Part shown: piece by piece, positions 57,101-58,528 of the stretch
Layout of the letters: the number at the start of each line of letters is the position of its first letter
How positions within the stretch are numbered: position 1 is the stretch's first letter
Source: Hanleya hanleyi
Lineage: Eukaryota; Mollusca; Polyplacophora; Lepidopleurida; Hanleyidae
Reading direction: 5' to 3'
Assembly (NCBI GenBank): GCA_036873755.1
Contig: JAVTVY010051539.1
Location: 186,001-250,000, forward strand
DNA: 64,000 nt
Made by a program: the position numbers and the translations under genes
Notes under the pieces: model-generated
Seen by the model: the letters and a program-made list of their open reading frames with translations, nothing else
The model's database searches: none
Told to the model about the DNA's origin: nothing

Positions 57101-58528
57101 ATTCAGGAGATAAAAATGTTGTTTATCGACTGTATTTTTTACGGGCGTATTTTGGGTTCAATTGAACTCTTGTTTCTGAATGATCAATGCTCTCCACGAA
57201 ATACCAGGGGACATAACCCATGCATGGCCAACCCGTAATTTTTTTCTCAAGGATTGATCCGCCTGCGAATGTAGTCCAAGGTAGTCCAAGGTTTGATCTC
57301 CATAAGTTTTTTTCAAGTTACGTACGGTTGGTGATCATATTAATTATAGGAATTGCTTAATGTGCAATTTTCACCACTTTCACGTCTTGATAACCTTTAT
57401 AGTATAAGTAGCAAGTTCAGGTATCCATACGCGCTAAAACCCCCTATTGCAGATTTCATTTATTTATGTGACAACCAGCAGCCGATCTTTACCGGTACTT
57501 TGAGGTGACTTACTTGCTAGGGGTTATATCTTCAGATGTAAAGTATAAACGAATTATGAGACATTTTTGCTGAAGGAGAATTAAATCTCTAAATCTAACT
57601 TGATAACGAAAGTGCAATTTACAACAACGACCACGTGCGTGATCATTTTGGTTCCGACTTCTTCAAACGTCCCAAAGCTATTCTGTTTGATAAAAGCTAA
57701 CTGAAACTACCTTCCAAAGGAAATTTCAAATATATTTGATGGAACCCTATAGCCATACTTGGACTTCGTCGGGCTCAAGGGGGTGGGGGGTGGCAGAAAC
57801 TATAAGCAAAGCTTTAGGCTGGTTGGTTAAAAAAAAAATCCTTTTTTAGCATCATTTTTTTTAATAAATCTGGGTAGGGAGGGAGGATTTTTAGTGGCCT
57901 GTGTGGATAAAATTATCAGTAAACCTTGCCTTAATAGTTGGGTTTCTGTTCTGAATAAAGTAGCTTGCATCCATTGTCCTTCTGCTCTGTTGTTTGCCTT
58001 TATAATTGGAGATTCAAAACGTTGGTTGGCGACAATTACGATAATAGACTTTAATGGAAAGCTGAATTGTCAAGTGTTAAACAAACCAGTCGTCTACTAT
58101 AAAATATAGTTCTGGGCGCTTAGAAGCAAAAATGTAAAAAAAAAACCCGAACAAAACGCTGCTTACATGTACAATATGGCATTTAGTGAGGCAGCTCAAT
58201 AAACTGTTGATCACACTGCTCTGCCACATGTACACACACTCGTGATATAACTGATAATTTTTTCTAGAATATTACAGAGCTGAGGGGTTCTAGCACCTCT
58301 GGTGCCTCATGTTGTAAAACTCCACCCCCTTTCATCCCTTCTCATCTTTACTACTACAGGTATGTGGTACTATCCATGCACATTTATTAACATGAATATT
58401 ATATTTGTTAACAGGACCTATTACAGTTACAATACGAGGGTGTAGCTGTGATGAAGATGTTTGACAGTGCCAAAGTAAACGTCAACCTTCTTATATTTCT
58501 TATAAACCGCAAGTTTTATGGCAAGTAA
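2943..58528 (+). CDS. IQGAP1: IQGAP scaffold protein, 3' half of gene (22 exons, partial at 5' end)
   Basis: Ras GTPase-activating-like protein of the IQGAP family, a cytoplasmic and cortical scaffold that binds calmodulin, Cdc42/Rac1 and actin regulators. Exons: 2943-3113, 5214-5297, 7160-7231, 7474-7543, 10277-10363, 10918-11039, 12261-12559, 24239-24313, 25007-25156, 27125-27265, 27755-27839, 28979-29143, 36349-36416, 39333-39568, 43129-43267, 44169-44256, 44528-44640, 49850-49964, 51974-52140, 53658-53789, 54160-54268, 58415-58528. All introns are GT-AG, phases agree throughout, and the sum is 2802 bases (933 residues plus stop). That matches the length from the IQ region to the C terminus of vertebrate IQGAP1, as I recall it. 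Domain order seen: four IQ motifs, RasGAP-related domain, RasGAP C-terminal domain. The N-terminal half lies outside the window. Orthology to IQGAP1 rather than IQGAP2/3 is not resolved; invertebrates often have a single gene. Confidence 0.96.
3148..3259 (+). mobile_element. SINE-like 3' end
   Basis: Ends ATGACTGAAACATGGTTG, AAAACGATGTTAAATCC and ATTCACTCACT. The same tail occurs near 22055 and 26300. The ending (GTTGAAAGCGACGTTAAA then TCACTCACTCA) is characteristic of a mollusc SINE tail. The 5' boundary is approximate. Confidence 0.55.
3936..4535 (+). pseudogene. relic of DIRS/Ngaro-type retrotransposon (RT-RNase H end and tyrosine recombinase)
   Basis: Plus-strand translation gives GHYAFPPLAIMARVLQKI (from about 3948), which resembles the end of the DIRS polymerase region, with a stop soon after. 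From 4277 an open frame reads VGQVVDFLLYLFTDRGLVPS, TVQGYRAATPQHILL and TVLIKSFKI, typical of the SAM-like core-binding domain of tyrosine recombinases. Past a stop at 4463-4465 the theme continues as PE*DLALVLHRS, where a Trp codon seems to have become TAG. The catalytic half (R..HxxR..Y) was not found. This is a broken, inactive fragment in IQGAP intron 1. Confidence 0.6.
5214..5297 (+). CDS. IQGAP1: IQGAP exon 2: second IQ motif
   Basis: 28 codons, phase 0/0, acceptor tgtacttgtag, donor GTAAAG | gtaggg. It encodes AWWRGNKQRQQYQDRL and completes IQ motif 2 (LQ|AWWRGNKQR). It ends DDAIVK, the lead-in to IQ motif 3. Confidence 0.95.
5570..6400 (+). repeat. degenerate tandem array of about 140 bp units
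   Basis: About six diverged copies carry the succession TTGGCACAATGCTGTCTTATG, then CTATTTTCAAAGGTCAC and GTCAAAATGTGAATAG. It lies in IQGAP intron 2. A CATCCATCCATCCATCC stretch sits just before it. It is probably the same class as the hairpin-headed elements, but no head was identified. Confidence 0.6.
6637..6815 (+). repeat. decayed head of element family E8
   Basis: CCGTAGCTTTAAATTAGAAG followed by GGTGCCACAATGATGTCTG and AAGTAAATGTTAAAGTTTTG matches the first 180 bp of the elements at 45473 and 46647, with changes in the head hairpin. Confidence 0.6.
6830..7140 (+). repeat. 21 bp minisatellite before exon 3
   Basis: About 14 units of TTGTTGATTGACATAAGGCTG-like sequence, with several length variants. 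It ends about 20 bp before the exon 3 acceptor, so it lies next to the polypyrimidine/branch region. Confidence 0.8.
7160..7231 (+). CDS. IQGAP1: IQGAP exon 3: third IQ motif
   Basis: 24 codons, phase 0/0, acceptor acctccacag, donor GATAAT | gtgagt. It encodes IQAMIRMWLAKKKHRDRL and then QYFRDN. This is IQ motif 3, with the usual glycine replaced by methionine (IQxxxRM). A 21 bp minisatellite stops about 20 bp before the acceptor. Confidence 0.95.
7474..7543 (+). CDS. IQGAP1: IQGAP exon 4: fourth IQ motif
   Basis: 70 bp, enters phase 0 and leaves phase 1 (CTC A | gtaagt). It encodes EDSIVKMQAFVRSAMAKQDY and KSL. IQ motif 4 is degenerate (MQAFVRS), as in other family members. The preceding intron is only 242 bp. 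Confidence 0.95.
7606..9183 (+). repeat. hairpin-headed element E2 with terminal foldback
   Basis: The head ATGCCCCCGCTA (7606-7617) overlaps the hairpin CTACTTAGTAG and is followed by repeated TAATTCCGTAGTTCCGT. Then come about nine units of roughly 150-165 bp carrying CGATTCAACCGATCTACTTC, AAACTTGGGGAGTGCCTTGAC and AATCCAATATGGCCACC. It closes with a 111 bp foldback (9073-9183) whose right arm contains TAGCGGGGGACAT, the complement of the head with one inserted base. Confidence 0.75.
9073..9183. repeat. 111 bp near-perfect palindrome at end of E2
   Basis: Arms 9073-9127 and 9131-9183 with loop GTA, running AAATCGACCATAGAGGTCCA inward to GTTATGGTGGAT. A second diverged copy closes element E3 at 51721-51838. 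Confidence 0.9.
9184..10276. other. rest of intron 4
   Basis: Contains a short fragment like element E6 (about 9270-9335: CTCGGACCGTATCTTGGTTA) and a GC-richer stretch at 9340-9560 with overlapping ORFs on both strands. There is also a hairpin TTTTGCCGCCG...CGGTGGCAAAA (9703-9733). No gene is supported. Confidence 0.4.
10277..10363 (+). CDS. IQGAP1: IQGAP exon 5: linker between IQ motifs and GRD
   Basis: 87 bp, phase 1 at both ends (tgtttcag | TGCAT; TTAG | gtgagt). It reads HDENPPLSVVRKFVHLLDTN then DVDYAEEL. PPxxVVRKFVHLLD is a very conserved IQGAP stretch just before the RasGAP-related domain. Confidence 0.95.
10918..11039 (+). CDS. IQGAP1: IQGAP exon 6: start of GRD region
   Basis: 122 bp, enters phase 1 and leaves phase 0 (ctatacag | AACTTC; TTACAG | gtaaaa). 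It contains IRSNQQLEHDLDQMDIKIGL and LIKNRITLQ, matching the helix that leads into the GTPase-binding domain. Confidence 0.96.
11041..12260. other. intron 6, no gene seen
   Basis: Mostly unremarkable AT-rich sequence. Near 11340 it contains CGGGAATATGTGAGCTC then ATGGCTCTTGTTTG, resembling the 3' ends of hairpin-headed elements (compare 18815), so it is probably a residual element end. Confidence 0.4.
12261..12559 (+). CDS. IQGAP1: IQGAP exon 7: core of RasGAP-related domain
   Basis: 299 bp, enters phase 0 and leaves phase 2 (ATCAG | gtaagt). It encodes VVTHNRKLAKQ, ALSKGSRERLEAYQHLFYLL, NPSYLAKLIFEMPQSKTTKF and NQREEYLLLRLFKTALEE. The loop where active RasGAPs carry the arginine finger reads MPQSKTTKF with no arginine. 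This agrees with the family lacking GAP activity. The donor is also the first unit of a 33 bp minisatellite. Confidence 0.98.
12560..13120 (+). repeat. 33 bp minisatellite seeded at the exon 7 donor
   Basis: About 16 units. The first unit starts at the donor itself (ATCAG | GTAAGTTCATATC); later units repeat ATCAG | GTCAGTTCATATC and CATGTCAATGTGTCAT. The unit is 33 bp with a few 4 bp insertions (AGCTAG). Long ORFs here (SYQVSSYHVNV repeats) are artefacts of a unit length divisible by three. Confidence 0.95.
13309..14806. mobile_element. Harbinger-like non-autonomous transposon, 1.5 kb
   Basis: Terminal inverted repeats of about 45 bp start GGCCATCCTTAAAAATA and continue to GTAACCCGACC at both ends. 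The element is flanked by TAA at 13306-13308 and 14807-14809, a 3 bp TWA target duplication typical of PIF/Harbinger. No transposase ORF was seen. A related small element is at 61052-61265 and a lone end-like sequence lies at about 32735-32770. Confidence 0.7.
15000..15545 (+). repeat. tandem array with AAGGTCACGGTGACC units
   Basis: Three to four diverged copies of GTCGCATACCAAAATTTAG, AAGGTCACGGTGACCCC and AAATCA. It ends CGGGTGTATATTGAAGTCAG then TGTTGGCTCTTG. The array at 22650-23510 has the same units and the same ending. Confidence 0.6.
15674..16800 (+). repeat. hairpin-headed element E9
   Basis: The head hairpin is CCCTT (15676-15680) / AAGGG (15697-15701) enclosing GGCA-GTTT-TGCC, followed by GTATTGCCGTCATCTGTCTG. 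Units then carry TTGACCTATTTTGTCAAGG. The probable end arm is CTGAGGGGTATT (16771-16782), which matches the end arm expected for the E10/E11 family. Confidence 0.55.
16801..17800. other. intron 7 segment, nothing recognised
   Basis: AT-rich with only short ORFs on both strands. No repeat structure or coding signal was seen. Confidence 0.4.
17800..18850 (+). repeat. degenerate array with GGTCAAGGTCATAGCACC units
   Basis: Three to four copies of AAAGGTCAAGGTCATAGCACC, ATCTTGACACTTTAC and CCATGTGAT...ATCTATTTATTTTT. It ends GTGGGCAATATGTGAAC then TCACAGTTCTTGTTTG, the same type of 3' end as at 11340. Confidence 0.5.
19737..20600 (+). repeat. hairpin-headed element E4
   Basis: The head GTCCCCTAGCTGCCACTAAT is followed by CTTGGAAATGCTATTTACC. 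Then come about five units of roughly 150 bp with AACAATTCAACCGTTCGAC, CAGTTGCTATTGATTTTCAC and CCAAGATGGCTGCCATCG. The end is probably GTGGGGCATCTGCTAGCTAG (about 20574). It is the closest relative of element E5. Confidence 0.65.
20601..21930. other. intron 7 segment, nothing recognised
   Basis: AT-rich, only short ORFs, no clear repeat. Confidence 0.4.
21940..22058 (+). mobile_element. SINE-like element
   Basis: Shares GTAGCAGGAACACAACTGGG, CTGGGTGGTGCTTAGTTGG and GATATAGCTGAA, then GTTGAAAGCGACGTTAAATT and CACTCACTCA, with the copy ending at 26300. The 5' boundary is uncertain. Confidence 0.55.
22650..23515 (+). repeat. tandem array related to 15.0-15.5 kb
   Basis: Copies of CACATACCAAAATTGAGGTC, AAGGTTAAAGGTCACTGTGA and CCC...AGGAAATCA. 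It ends GTGGCTGTATATTGAAGTC then AGTTTTGGCTTTTG. It is interrupted at about 22985-23100 by a sequence rich in GGGAATTCCC-like motifs. Confidence 0.55.
23890..24080 (+). repeat. minisatellite of about 40 bp before exon 8
   Basis: Four to five units of GCATTGCTGATTGCAGGCAA then AGTTAGTTATTGGCCTCA, ending about 160 bp before the exon 8 acceptor. Confidence 0.75.
24239..24313 (+). CDS. IQGAP1: IQGAP exon 8: RasGAP-related domain
   Basis: 75 bp, phase 2 at both ends (gatttcag | TTCCAAG; AACAG | gtgacc). It encodes SKVDKMTDIVTGNPMVVKMI then VGFNR, across an 11.7 kb intron from exon 7. VTGNPxVxKMxVxFNR is a diagnostic IQGAP segment. Confidence 0.96.
25007..25156 (+). CDS. IQGAP1: IQGAP exon 9: RasGAP-related domain
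   Basis: 150 bp, phase 2 at both ends (catatttcag | GAACC; GGCCAG | gtaaat). It encodes NQRGQNALRDMLNPLIKDVL, EDKNMRINTNPVDVYKAWVN and QTETQTGQA. About 30 bp across the exon-intron junction are repeated 45 bp downstream, giving a second donor-like site after 25201. Reading through to it would hit TAA at once. Confidence 0.97.
25157..25989 (+). repeat. exon 9 donor duplication and 40 bp minisatellite, part 1
   Basis: Positions 25147-25176 (AGGACAGGCCAG | GTAAAT...) recur at about 25190-25220 with one base change. The array then runs in units of about 40 bp: TATCCAATCTCTCCCCAATC and CCTGTCCATGTACTCAGTGGG, about 20 units. Long ORFs on both strands are repeat artefacts. Confidence 0.92.
25990..26300 (+). 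mobile_element. SINE-like insertion splitting the minisatellite
   Basis: A block of about 310 bp without the 40 bp unit. It contains an inverted repeat GTTCCTGTTGCTTC (26017-26030) / GAAGCAACAGGAAC (26046-26059) and ends with the SINE tail GTTGAAAGTGACGTTAAT...CACTCACTCACT. The array resumes directly after it, so it inserted after the array formed. It may be two elements joined. Confidence 0.6.
26301..26980 (+). repeat. 40 bp minisatellite, part 2
   Basis: Same CTCCCCAATCCCTGTCCATG then TACTCAGTGGGTATCC units as before the insertion, about 17 copies. Some are shortened by about 12 bp (CCAATTCATGTACTCAG). It ends 145 bp before exon 10. Confidence 0.92.
27125..27265 (+). CDS. IQGAP1: IQGAP exon 10: RasGAP-related domain
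   Basis: 141 bp, phase 2 at both ends (tctccag | TGGATTG; ATACC | gtaagt). It encodes GLPYDVTTEQALKHEPVKKL, QATEQLKLATDKFLSTILSS and LDKIP. LPYDVTxEQALxHE is a conserved IQGAP block. Confidence 0.97.
27755..27839 (+). CDS. IQGAP1: IQGAP exon 11: RasGAP-related domain
   Basis: 85 bp, enters phase 2 and leaves phase 0 (atttcaag | GTATGG; CTTAAG | gtatat). It encodes YGMRYMAKVMREALWKKFPM then APEKDVLK, directly ahead of the RasGAP signature exon. Confidence 0.96.
28395..28690 (+). repeat. minisatellite of about 60 bp in intron 11
   Basis: Five units of CTGACTCTAGAGTCT...GACCCTGTCTCAGGCCAGTG...TGTACTCTAGT, about 290 bp before exon 12. Confidence 0.8.
28979..29143 (+). CDS. IQGAP1: IQGAP exon 12: RasGAP signature motif
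   Basis: 55 codons, phase 0/0 (gtgtacag | ATTGTAGG; AAAGGG | gtgagt). It holds the signature IVGNLLYYRYINSAIVAPDA then TTEQRRNLGSIAKILQFAAS. The catalytic FLR of active RasGAPs is YYR here, as in all IQGAPs. The NPAIVAP stretch of vertebrate IQGAPs reads NSAIVAP, a Pro-to-Ser change. Confidence 0.98.
29144..33107. other. intron 12, first half
   Basis: Mostly AT-rich with no gene. Noted items: an E6-like fragment at about 30340-30475 (GATATCTCGGTTATTATTTG then GAGTTATGGCCCTTT); a poly-G run near 30831; the weak minus-strand candidate at 31947-32204; and a Harbinger-end-like sequence at about 32735-32770. Confidence 0.4.
31947..32204 (-). CDS. weak candidate: signal-peptide-like first exon, minus strand
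   Basis: An 85-residue open frame begins MNLEMSAWLIAFILVLIKMI then LANGATIASTN, which looks like a signal peptide (hydrophobic core about residues 7-22). Right after STN the minus strand reads ACG|GTCAGT, an acceptable splice donor, so the true exon could end there. The surroundings are slightly CpG-richer. No further exons were recognised downstream on the minus strand inside IQGAP intron 12, and the family is unknown. It could be a chance ORF. Confidence 0.18.
   Translation of the reverse strand: MNLEMSAWLIAFILVLIKMILANGATIASTNGQFYVKFKTFLFSEKTTASFVIERFLSKADLKLPSMILLPYMGACNQQINYINL
33111..34827. mobile_element. Harbinger-like non-autonomous transposon, 1.7 kb
   Basis: Perfect terminal inverted repeats of about 32 bp start GGGCTGTTCCAGATAAAC and reach GTACCCCCCC. 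The element is flanked by TTA at 33108-33110 and 34828-34830, a TWA target duplication as in PIF/Harbinger. Subterminal GTGGGTGG runs lie near both ends, with about 55 bp direct repeats at 34560-34680. No transposase ORF. A 51 bp palindrome with its own 10 bp direct repeats sits inside. Confidence 0.75.
33937..33987. repeat. 51 bp perfect palindrome with 10 bp flanking direct repeats
   Basis: Arms of 23 bp (TAGCCCCAGCTGGGACCTAA... at 33937-33959 and its exact complement at 33965-33987) with loop TACTG. GTTGTTTTCT is present at both 33927-33936 and 33988-33997, like a 10 bp target-site duplication. Confidence 0.92.
34831..36348. other. end of intron 12, nothing recognised
   Basis: AT-rich. 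A 160-residue minus-strand ORF (35205-35687) is lysine/phenylalanine-rich, arises from poly-A/T tracts and looks non-coding. Confidence 0.4.
36349..36416 (+). CDS. IQGAP1: IQGAP exon 13: RasGAP-related domain, small exon
   Basis: 68 bp, enters phase 0 and leaves phase 2 (tttttgtag | TTTGGAGG; TTCAA | gtaagt). It encodes FGGDSAHLACLNNYIKESHD then KFK, the expected bridge between ...AASNKG (exon 12) and QFFKSAC (exon 14). It was found by translating for the missing segment and is too short to be an obvious ORF. Confidence 0.93.
36718..37965 (+). repeat. hairpin-headed element E5 with perfect 11 bp end arms
   Basis: The head GTCCTCCGCCA (36718-36728) is within the hairpin GCCAC-GAA-GTGGT and is followed by GGTCCGTCCGTCCTTCCGTC. 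Five to six units of about 155 bp carry GAGAACAATTCAACCAATCG, ACTTCAAACTTGGGAAGG and CCAAGATGGCCGCCATCGAC. The end arm TGGCGGAGGAC (37930-37940) is the exact complement of the head, followed by CTGCTAGCTACTCAGCTTGT. Confidence 0.8.
38296..39260 (+). repeat. hairpin-headed element E10
   Basis: The head TACCCC-TCA-GCCA-TTT-TGGC-CTC-GGGGTA (38296-38323) is followed by CGTATGTCCGTCCATCCATC. Five units of about 150-170 bp carry GGCCATCTTTAATTTATGC and AACTTGGTATACATCATCG. No end arm was found; the array stops about 70 bp before exon 14. Confidence 0.65.
39333..39568 (+). CDS. IQGAP1: IQGAP exon 14: end of RasGAP-related domain
   Basis: 236 bp, enters phase 2 and leaves phase 1 (cttgtag | ACAGTTC; CTCATGG | gtaaga). 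It encodes QFFKSACEVEDPEVKFNVNQ, KPVIYMSTQEICDTHQLLLE, HQDVITSDQSDPLHELLEDL and GESPSVTALM. The TKPVIY and DPxHELLxDLGE blocks are family hallmarks. Confidence 0.97.
39868..40640 (+). repeat. hairpin-headed element E12
   Basis: The head CCCTCTGGC...GCCGGAGGG (about 39876-39903) is followed at 40204-40560 by about three units with AATTTGGTATGTGG..., TACCTTGTCACAAGATGTCA and CTGGGCAATAAAATTGCAAC. Fragments of the same family lie at 42780-43080 and 44641-45060. Confidence 0.55.
40879..42320 (+). repeat. hairpin-headed element E6 with 32 bp perfect palindrome
   Basis: The head 40879-40910 is a perfect palindrome (TATGCCCCCCCTCTAA and its complement), followed by GTCCGTCCGTCTGTCCGTCC. About six units of roughly 140-180 bp carry GGATCTCGGTTAATATTG, AGTTGTGCAGCGTGAAGTTT and CAAGAGTTATGGCCCTT. 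The end arm GGGGGGCATA (42287-42296) is the complement of the head, followed by the hairpin GATTG-AG-CAATC. Confidence 0.82.
42780..43080. repeat. fragment of E12-family repeat
   Basis: AATTTTGGTATATCAATAC then TTTGCCACAAGATACAGTT and AAACAATAAAATTACAATG match the units at 40204-40560. It lies just upstream of exon 15. Confidence 0.55.
43129..43267 (+). CDS. IQGAP1: IQGAP exon 15: linker after GRD
   Basis: 139 bp, enters phase 1 and leaves phase 2 (gttatag | GCTCTG; ATTAA | gttagt). It encodes SDMMDVEELDETVKAQLGKT, EITLTLTNKFEVPDDDQLDI and KSLLI. The motif xTLTLTNKFxVP is conserved in IQGAPs. Confidence 0.96.
43539..43702. repeat. 164 bp near-perfect inverted repeat
   Basis: Arms 43539-43596 and 43643-43702 (TTAATGACCGCCTTAGTGAA... 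against ...TTCACTAAGAAGGTCATTAA) are nearly complementary through TTTTTCGATGTTTAGTTTTA. The inner stem is CAAAAAACC/GGTTTTTTG around a GC-rich loop. Probable foldback MITE. Confidence 0.9.
43707..44056. mobile_element. 350 bp element with 12 bp inverted ends
   Basis: ATTCTAACATGC at 43707-43718 and GCATGTTAGAAT at 44045-44056. It contains an internal palindrome GATTATCGTGTGATAATC and a GC-rich core. It directly abuts the 164 bp inverted repeat and may be one composite element with it. Confidence 0.55.
44169..44256 (+). CDS. IQGAP1: IQGAP exon 16
   Basis: 88 bp, enters phase 2 and leaves phase 0 (atattgtag | AACCAAG; GAACAG | gttagt). It encodes TKRMTVDVIACQSGENLTSV then LHTPATDEQ, matching the vertebrate NTKRLIVDVIRFQPGETL region. 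Confidence 0.95.
44528..44640 (+). CDS. IQGAP1: IQGAP exon 17: basic linker
   Basis: 113 bp, enters phase 0 and leaves phase 2 (cataatag | GAAGAA; ACCAG | gtatgt). It encodes EELHQALVKRRDLRDKKAAT then STDQAKLNRQPSMTGDT. RQPSMT fits a basophilic kinase consensus (RxxS); phosphorylation is inference only. The donor coincides with the edge of a dispersed repeat. Confidence 0.92.
44641..45060 (+). repeat. E12-family tandem units starting at the exon 17 donor
   Basis: Units of about 175 bp with GGTATGTGGGTACCTTGCCT, CACTTGGAATTGTTGTTCAT and GGACAATAACTTCTGAAAAC. The first unit begins at the splice donor itself (AG | GTATGTGCCATATGG...). Confidence 0.7.
45473..48720 (+). repeat. hairpin-headed element E8, first head and first end arm
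   Basis: The head ATCGAGCCC (45473-45481) begins the hairpin ATCGAGC-CCGTAGC-TTTA-GCTGCGG-AAA-GCTCGAT. Units of about 150-180 bp follow with ACCCATCCACTACCCTCGGG, GAGCATGTCCCCACCCCTGG and AACTAAGCTTCGCCCGACCC. The end arm GGGCTCGAT (48698-48706) is the exact complement of the head. A second head at 46647 lies inside. Confidence 0.75.
46647..49690 (+). repeat. second E8 head and duplicated 3' segment
   Basis: ATCGAGCCCGTAGCTTTAGC recurs at 46647 with GTCTGTCTGTCTGTCTGTC. The 3' part is duplicated: about 47940-48720 and 48722-49675 share TTAGGTATGAGATGTAGTG, GTGCATTGCCAATGATGTGC and AAGGGCTCGATCTTTTTGC. The second end arm reads GGGCTCTAT (49648-49656). So there are two heads and two ends, from nesting or segmental duplication. 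Confidence 0.65.
48861..49060. mobile_element. 200 bp MITE with about 16 bp inverted ends
   Basis: Ends CAGGCCTTGTTTTTCG and (reverse complement of the right end) CAGGGCTTGTTTTTCG. AATAT lies on both sides as a possible 5 bp target duplication. The subterminal palindrome GACGGGAATCCGATTCCCGTC is at 49024-49045. It is present only in the second copy of the surrounding duplication. Superfamily unassigned. Confidence 0.7.
49850..49964 (+). CDS. IQGAP1: IQGAP exon 18: start of RasGAP C-terminal domain
   Basis: 115 bp, enters phase 2 and leaves phase 0 (ctattccag | GTTACC; GTGCAG | gtgagt). It encodes LPLEVMKQKILKNLESLEGA then NVVTKQNHYQDLVNMIVQ, equivalent to the vertebrate KxKIxxxLxxLexxGxVTxxNxYQxLIxDI segment. 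Confidence 0.95.
50040..50410. repeat. degenerate minisatellite downstream of exon 18
   Basis: Diverged units of CTTCTGAACAGTACAGAAAC and TTCTGTGAACAATACA, starting about 75 bp after the exon 18 donor. Confidence 0.65.
50756..51840 (+). repeat. hairpin-headed element E3 with terminal foldback
   Basis: The head GTCCCCTGCCAC is followed by GTAATTCCGTCTTTCCG. About five units carry AACTCGAGAAATATTCAACC, AATCGACTTCAAACTTGG and CAGTTACCTGTGTAATCCA. It closes with a foldback 51721-51838 homologous to that of E2; the end arm GGTGGGGGAC pairs with the head. Confidence 0.7.
51974..52140 (+). CDS. IQGAP1: IQGAP exon 19: RasGAP C-terminal domain, coiled coil
   Basis: 167 bp, enters phase 0 and leaves phase 2 (cttcacag | GATGTC; ACGAA | gtaagt). 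It encodes DVRNQRRYRNNRKQELMKLR, TTLKSLHEKRTFYEEQIDYY and NQYVKKCMENLQKKTK. D(I/V)RNQRRYR is diagnostic; the rest is a charged helix. A 26 bp minisatellite starts within about 20 nt of the donor. Confidence 0.97.
52150..53247 (+). repeat. 26 bp minisatellite after the exon 19 donor
   Basis: About 40 units of TTAGGGCCTGTGTATGTCTC plus CCAGTG. Variants cluster (CTGCC early, CTCCC later), indicating local homogenisation. It starts about 20 nt after the splice donor. Long ORFs inside are artefacts. Confidence 0.95.
53658..53789 (+). CDS. IQGAP1: IQGAP exon 20: RasGAP C-terminal domain
   Basis: 132 bp, phase 2 at both ends (tacccacag | TCGGAAG; AACCA | gtaagt). It encodes RKSKSFSLFKKDTDKPKLES then KYSAARLYDKGVVLEIEGVP. 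It corresponds to KYTAARLHEKGVLLEIE of vertebrate IQGAP1. Confidence 0.96.
54160..54268 (+). CDS. IQGAP1: IQGAP exon 21: RasGAP C-terminal domain
   Basis: 109 bp, enters phase 2 and leaves phase 0 (cttgttacag | GTTTAAG; TTCCAG | gtaaag). It encodes FKNVLFEIGATEDPGVFDVN then AKFMGVEMHKVEVVFQ. The QFKNVxFEI and AKFMGVxM blocks are conserved. Confidence 0.97.
54480..54740 (+). repeat. 27 bp minisatellite in intron 21
   Basis: About ten units of CCTGAGAGATGGTCACTCAC plus AATTAGT, about 210 bp after the exon 21 donor. Confidence 0.88.
54879..58312 (+). repeat. hairpin-headed element E11 (probably containing E7)
   Basis: The head TACCCC-TCA-GCCC-GAAT-GGGC-ATA-GGGGTA (54879-54906) is followed by GTCTGTCCGTCCGTTTGTCC. 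The matching end arm GCTGAGGGGT lies at 58279-58288, followed by the hairpin GCACC-TCT-GGTGC. Element E7 sits between them. The pairing over 3.4 kb is inferred; 57.2-58.2 kb holds no clear unit of this family. Confidence 0.45.
55356..57175 (+). repeat. hairpin-headed element E7
   Basis: The head ATACGCCCGT lies in a palindrome with perfect core CCCGTCAAATTTGACGGG (55361-55378), followed by GTCGTCCGTCCG. Eight to nine units of about 170 bp carry TCGTCAACGCAACTCGTCCC, AATTTGGTACACATGATCGG and GAGTTACTCCCCTTGATTTT. The end arm ACGGGCGTAT (57141-57150) is the exact complement of the head, followed by the palindrome GTTCAATTGAAC and CTCTTGTTT. Regular minus-strand ORFs here are repeat artefacts. 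Confidence 0.82.
58415..58528 (+). CDS. IQGAP1: IQGAP terminal exon 22 with stop codon
   Basis: 37 codons plus TAA at 58526-58528 (ttgttaacag | GACCTA). It encodes DLLQLQYEGVAVMKMFDSAK then VNVNLLIFLINRKFYGK, nearly identical to the vertebrate IQGAP C terminus. This fixes the strand and the end of the gene. Confidence 0.98.
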   Translation, partial: DLLQLQYEGVAVMKMFDSAKVNVNLLIFLINRKFYGK

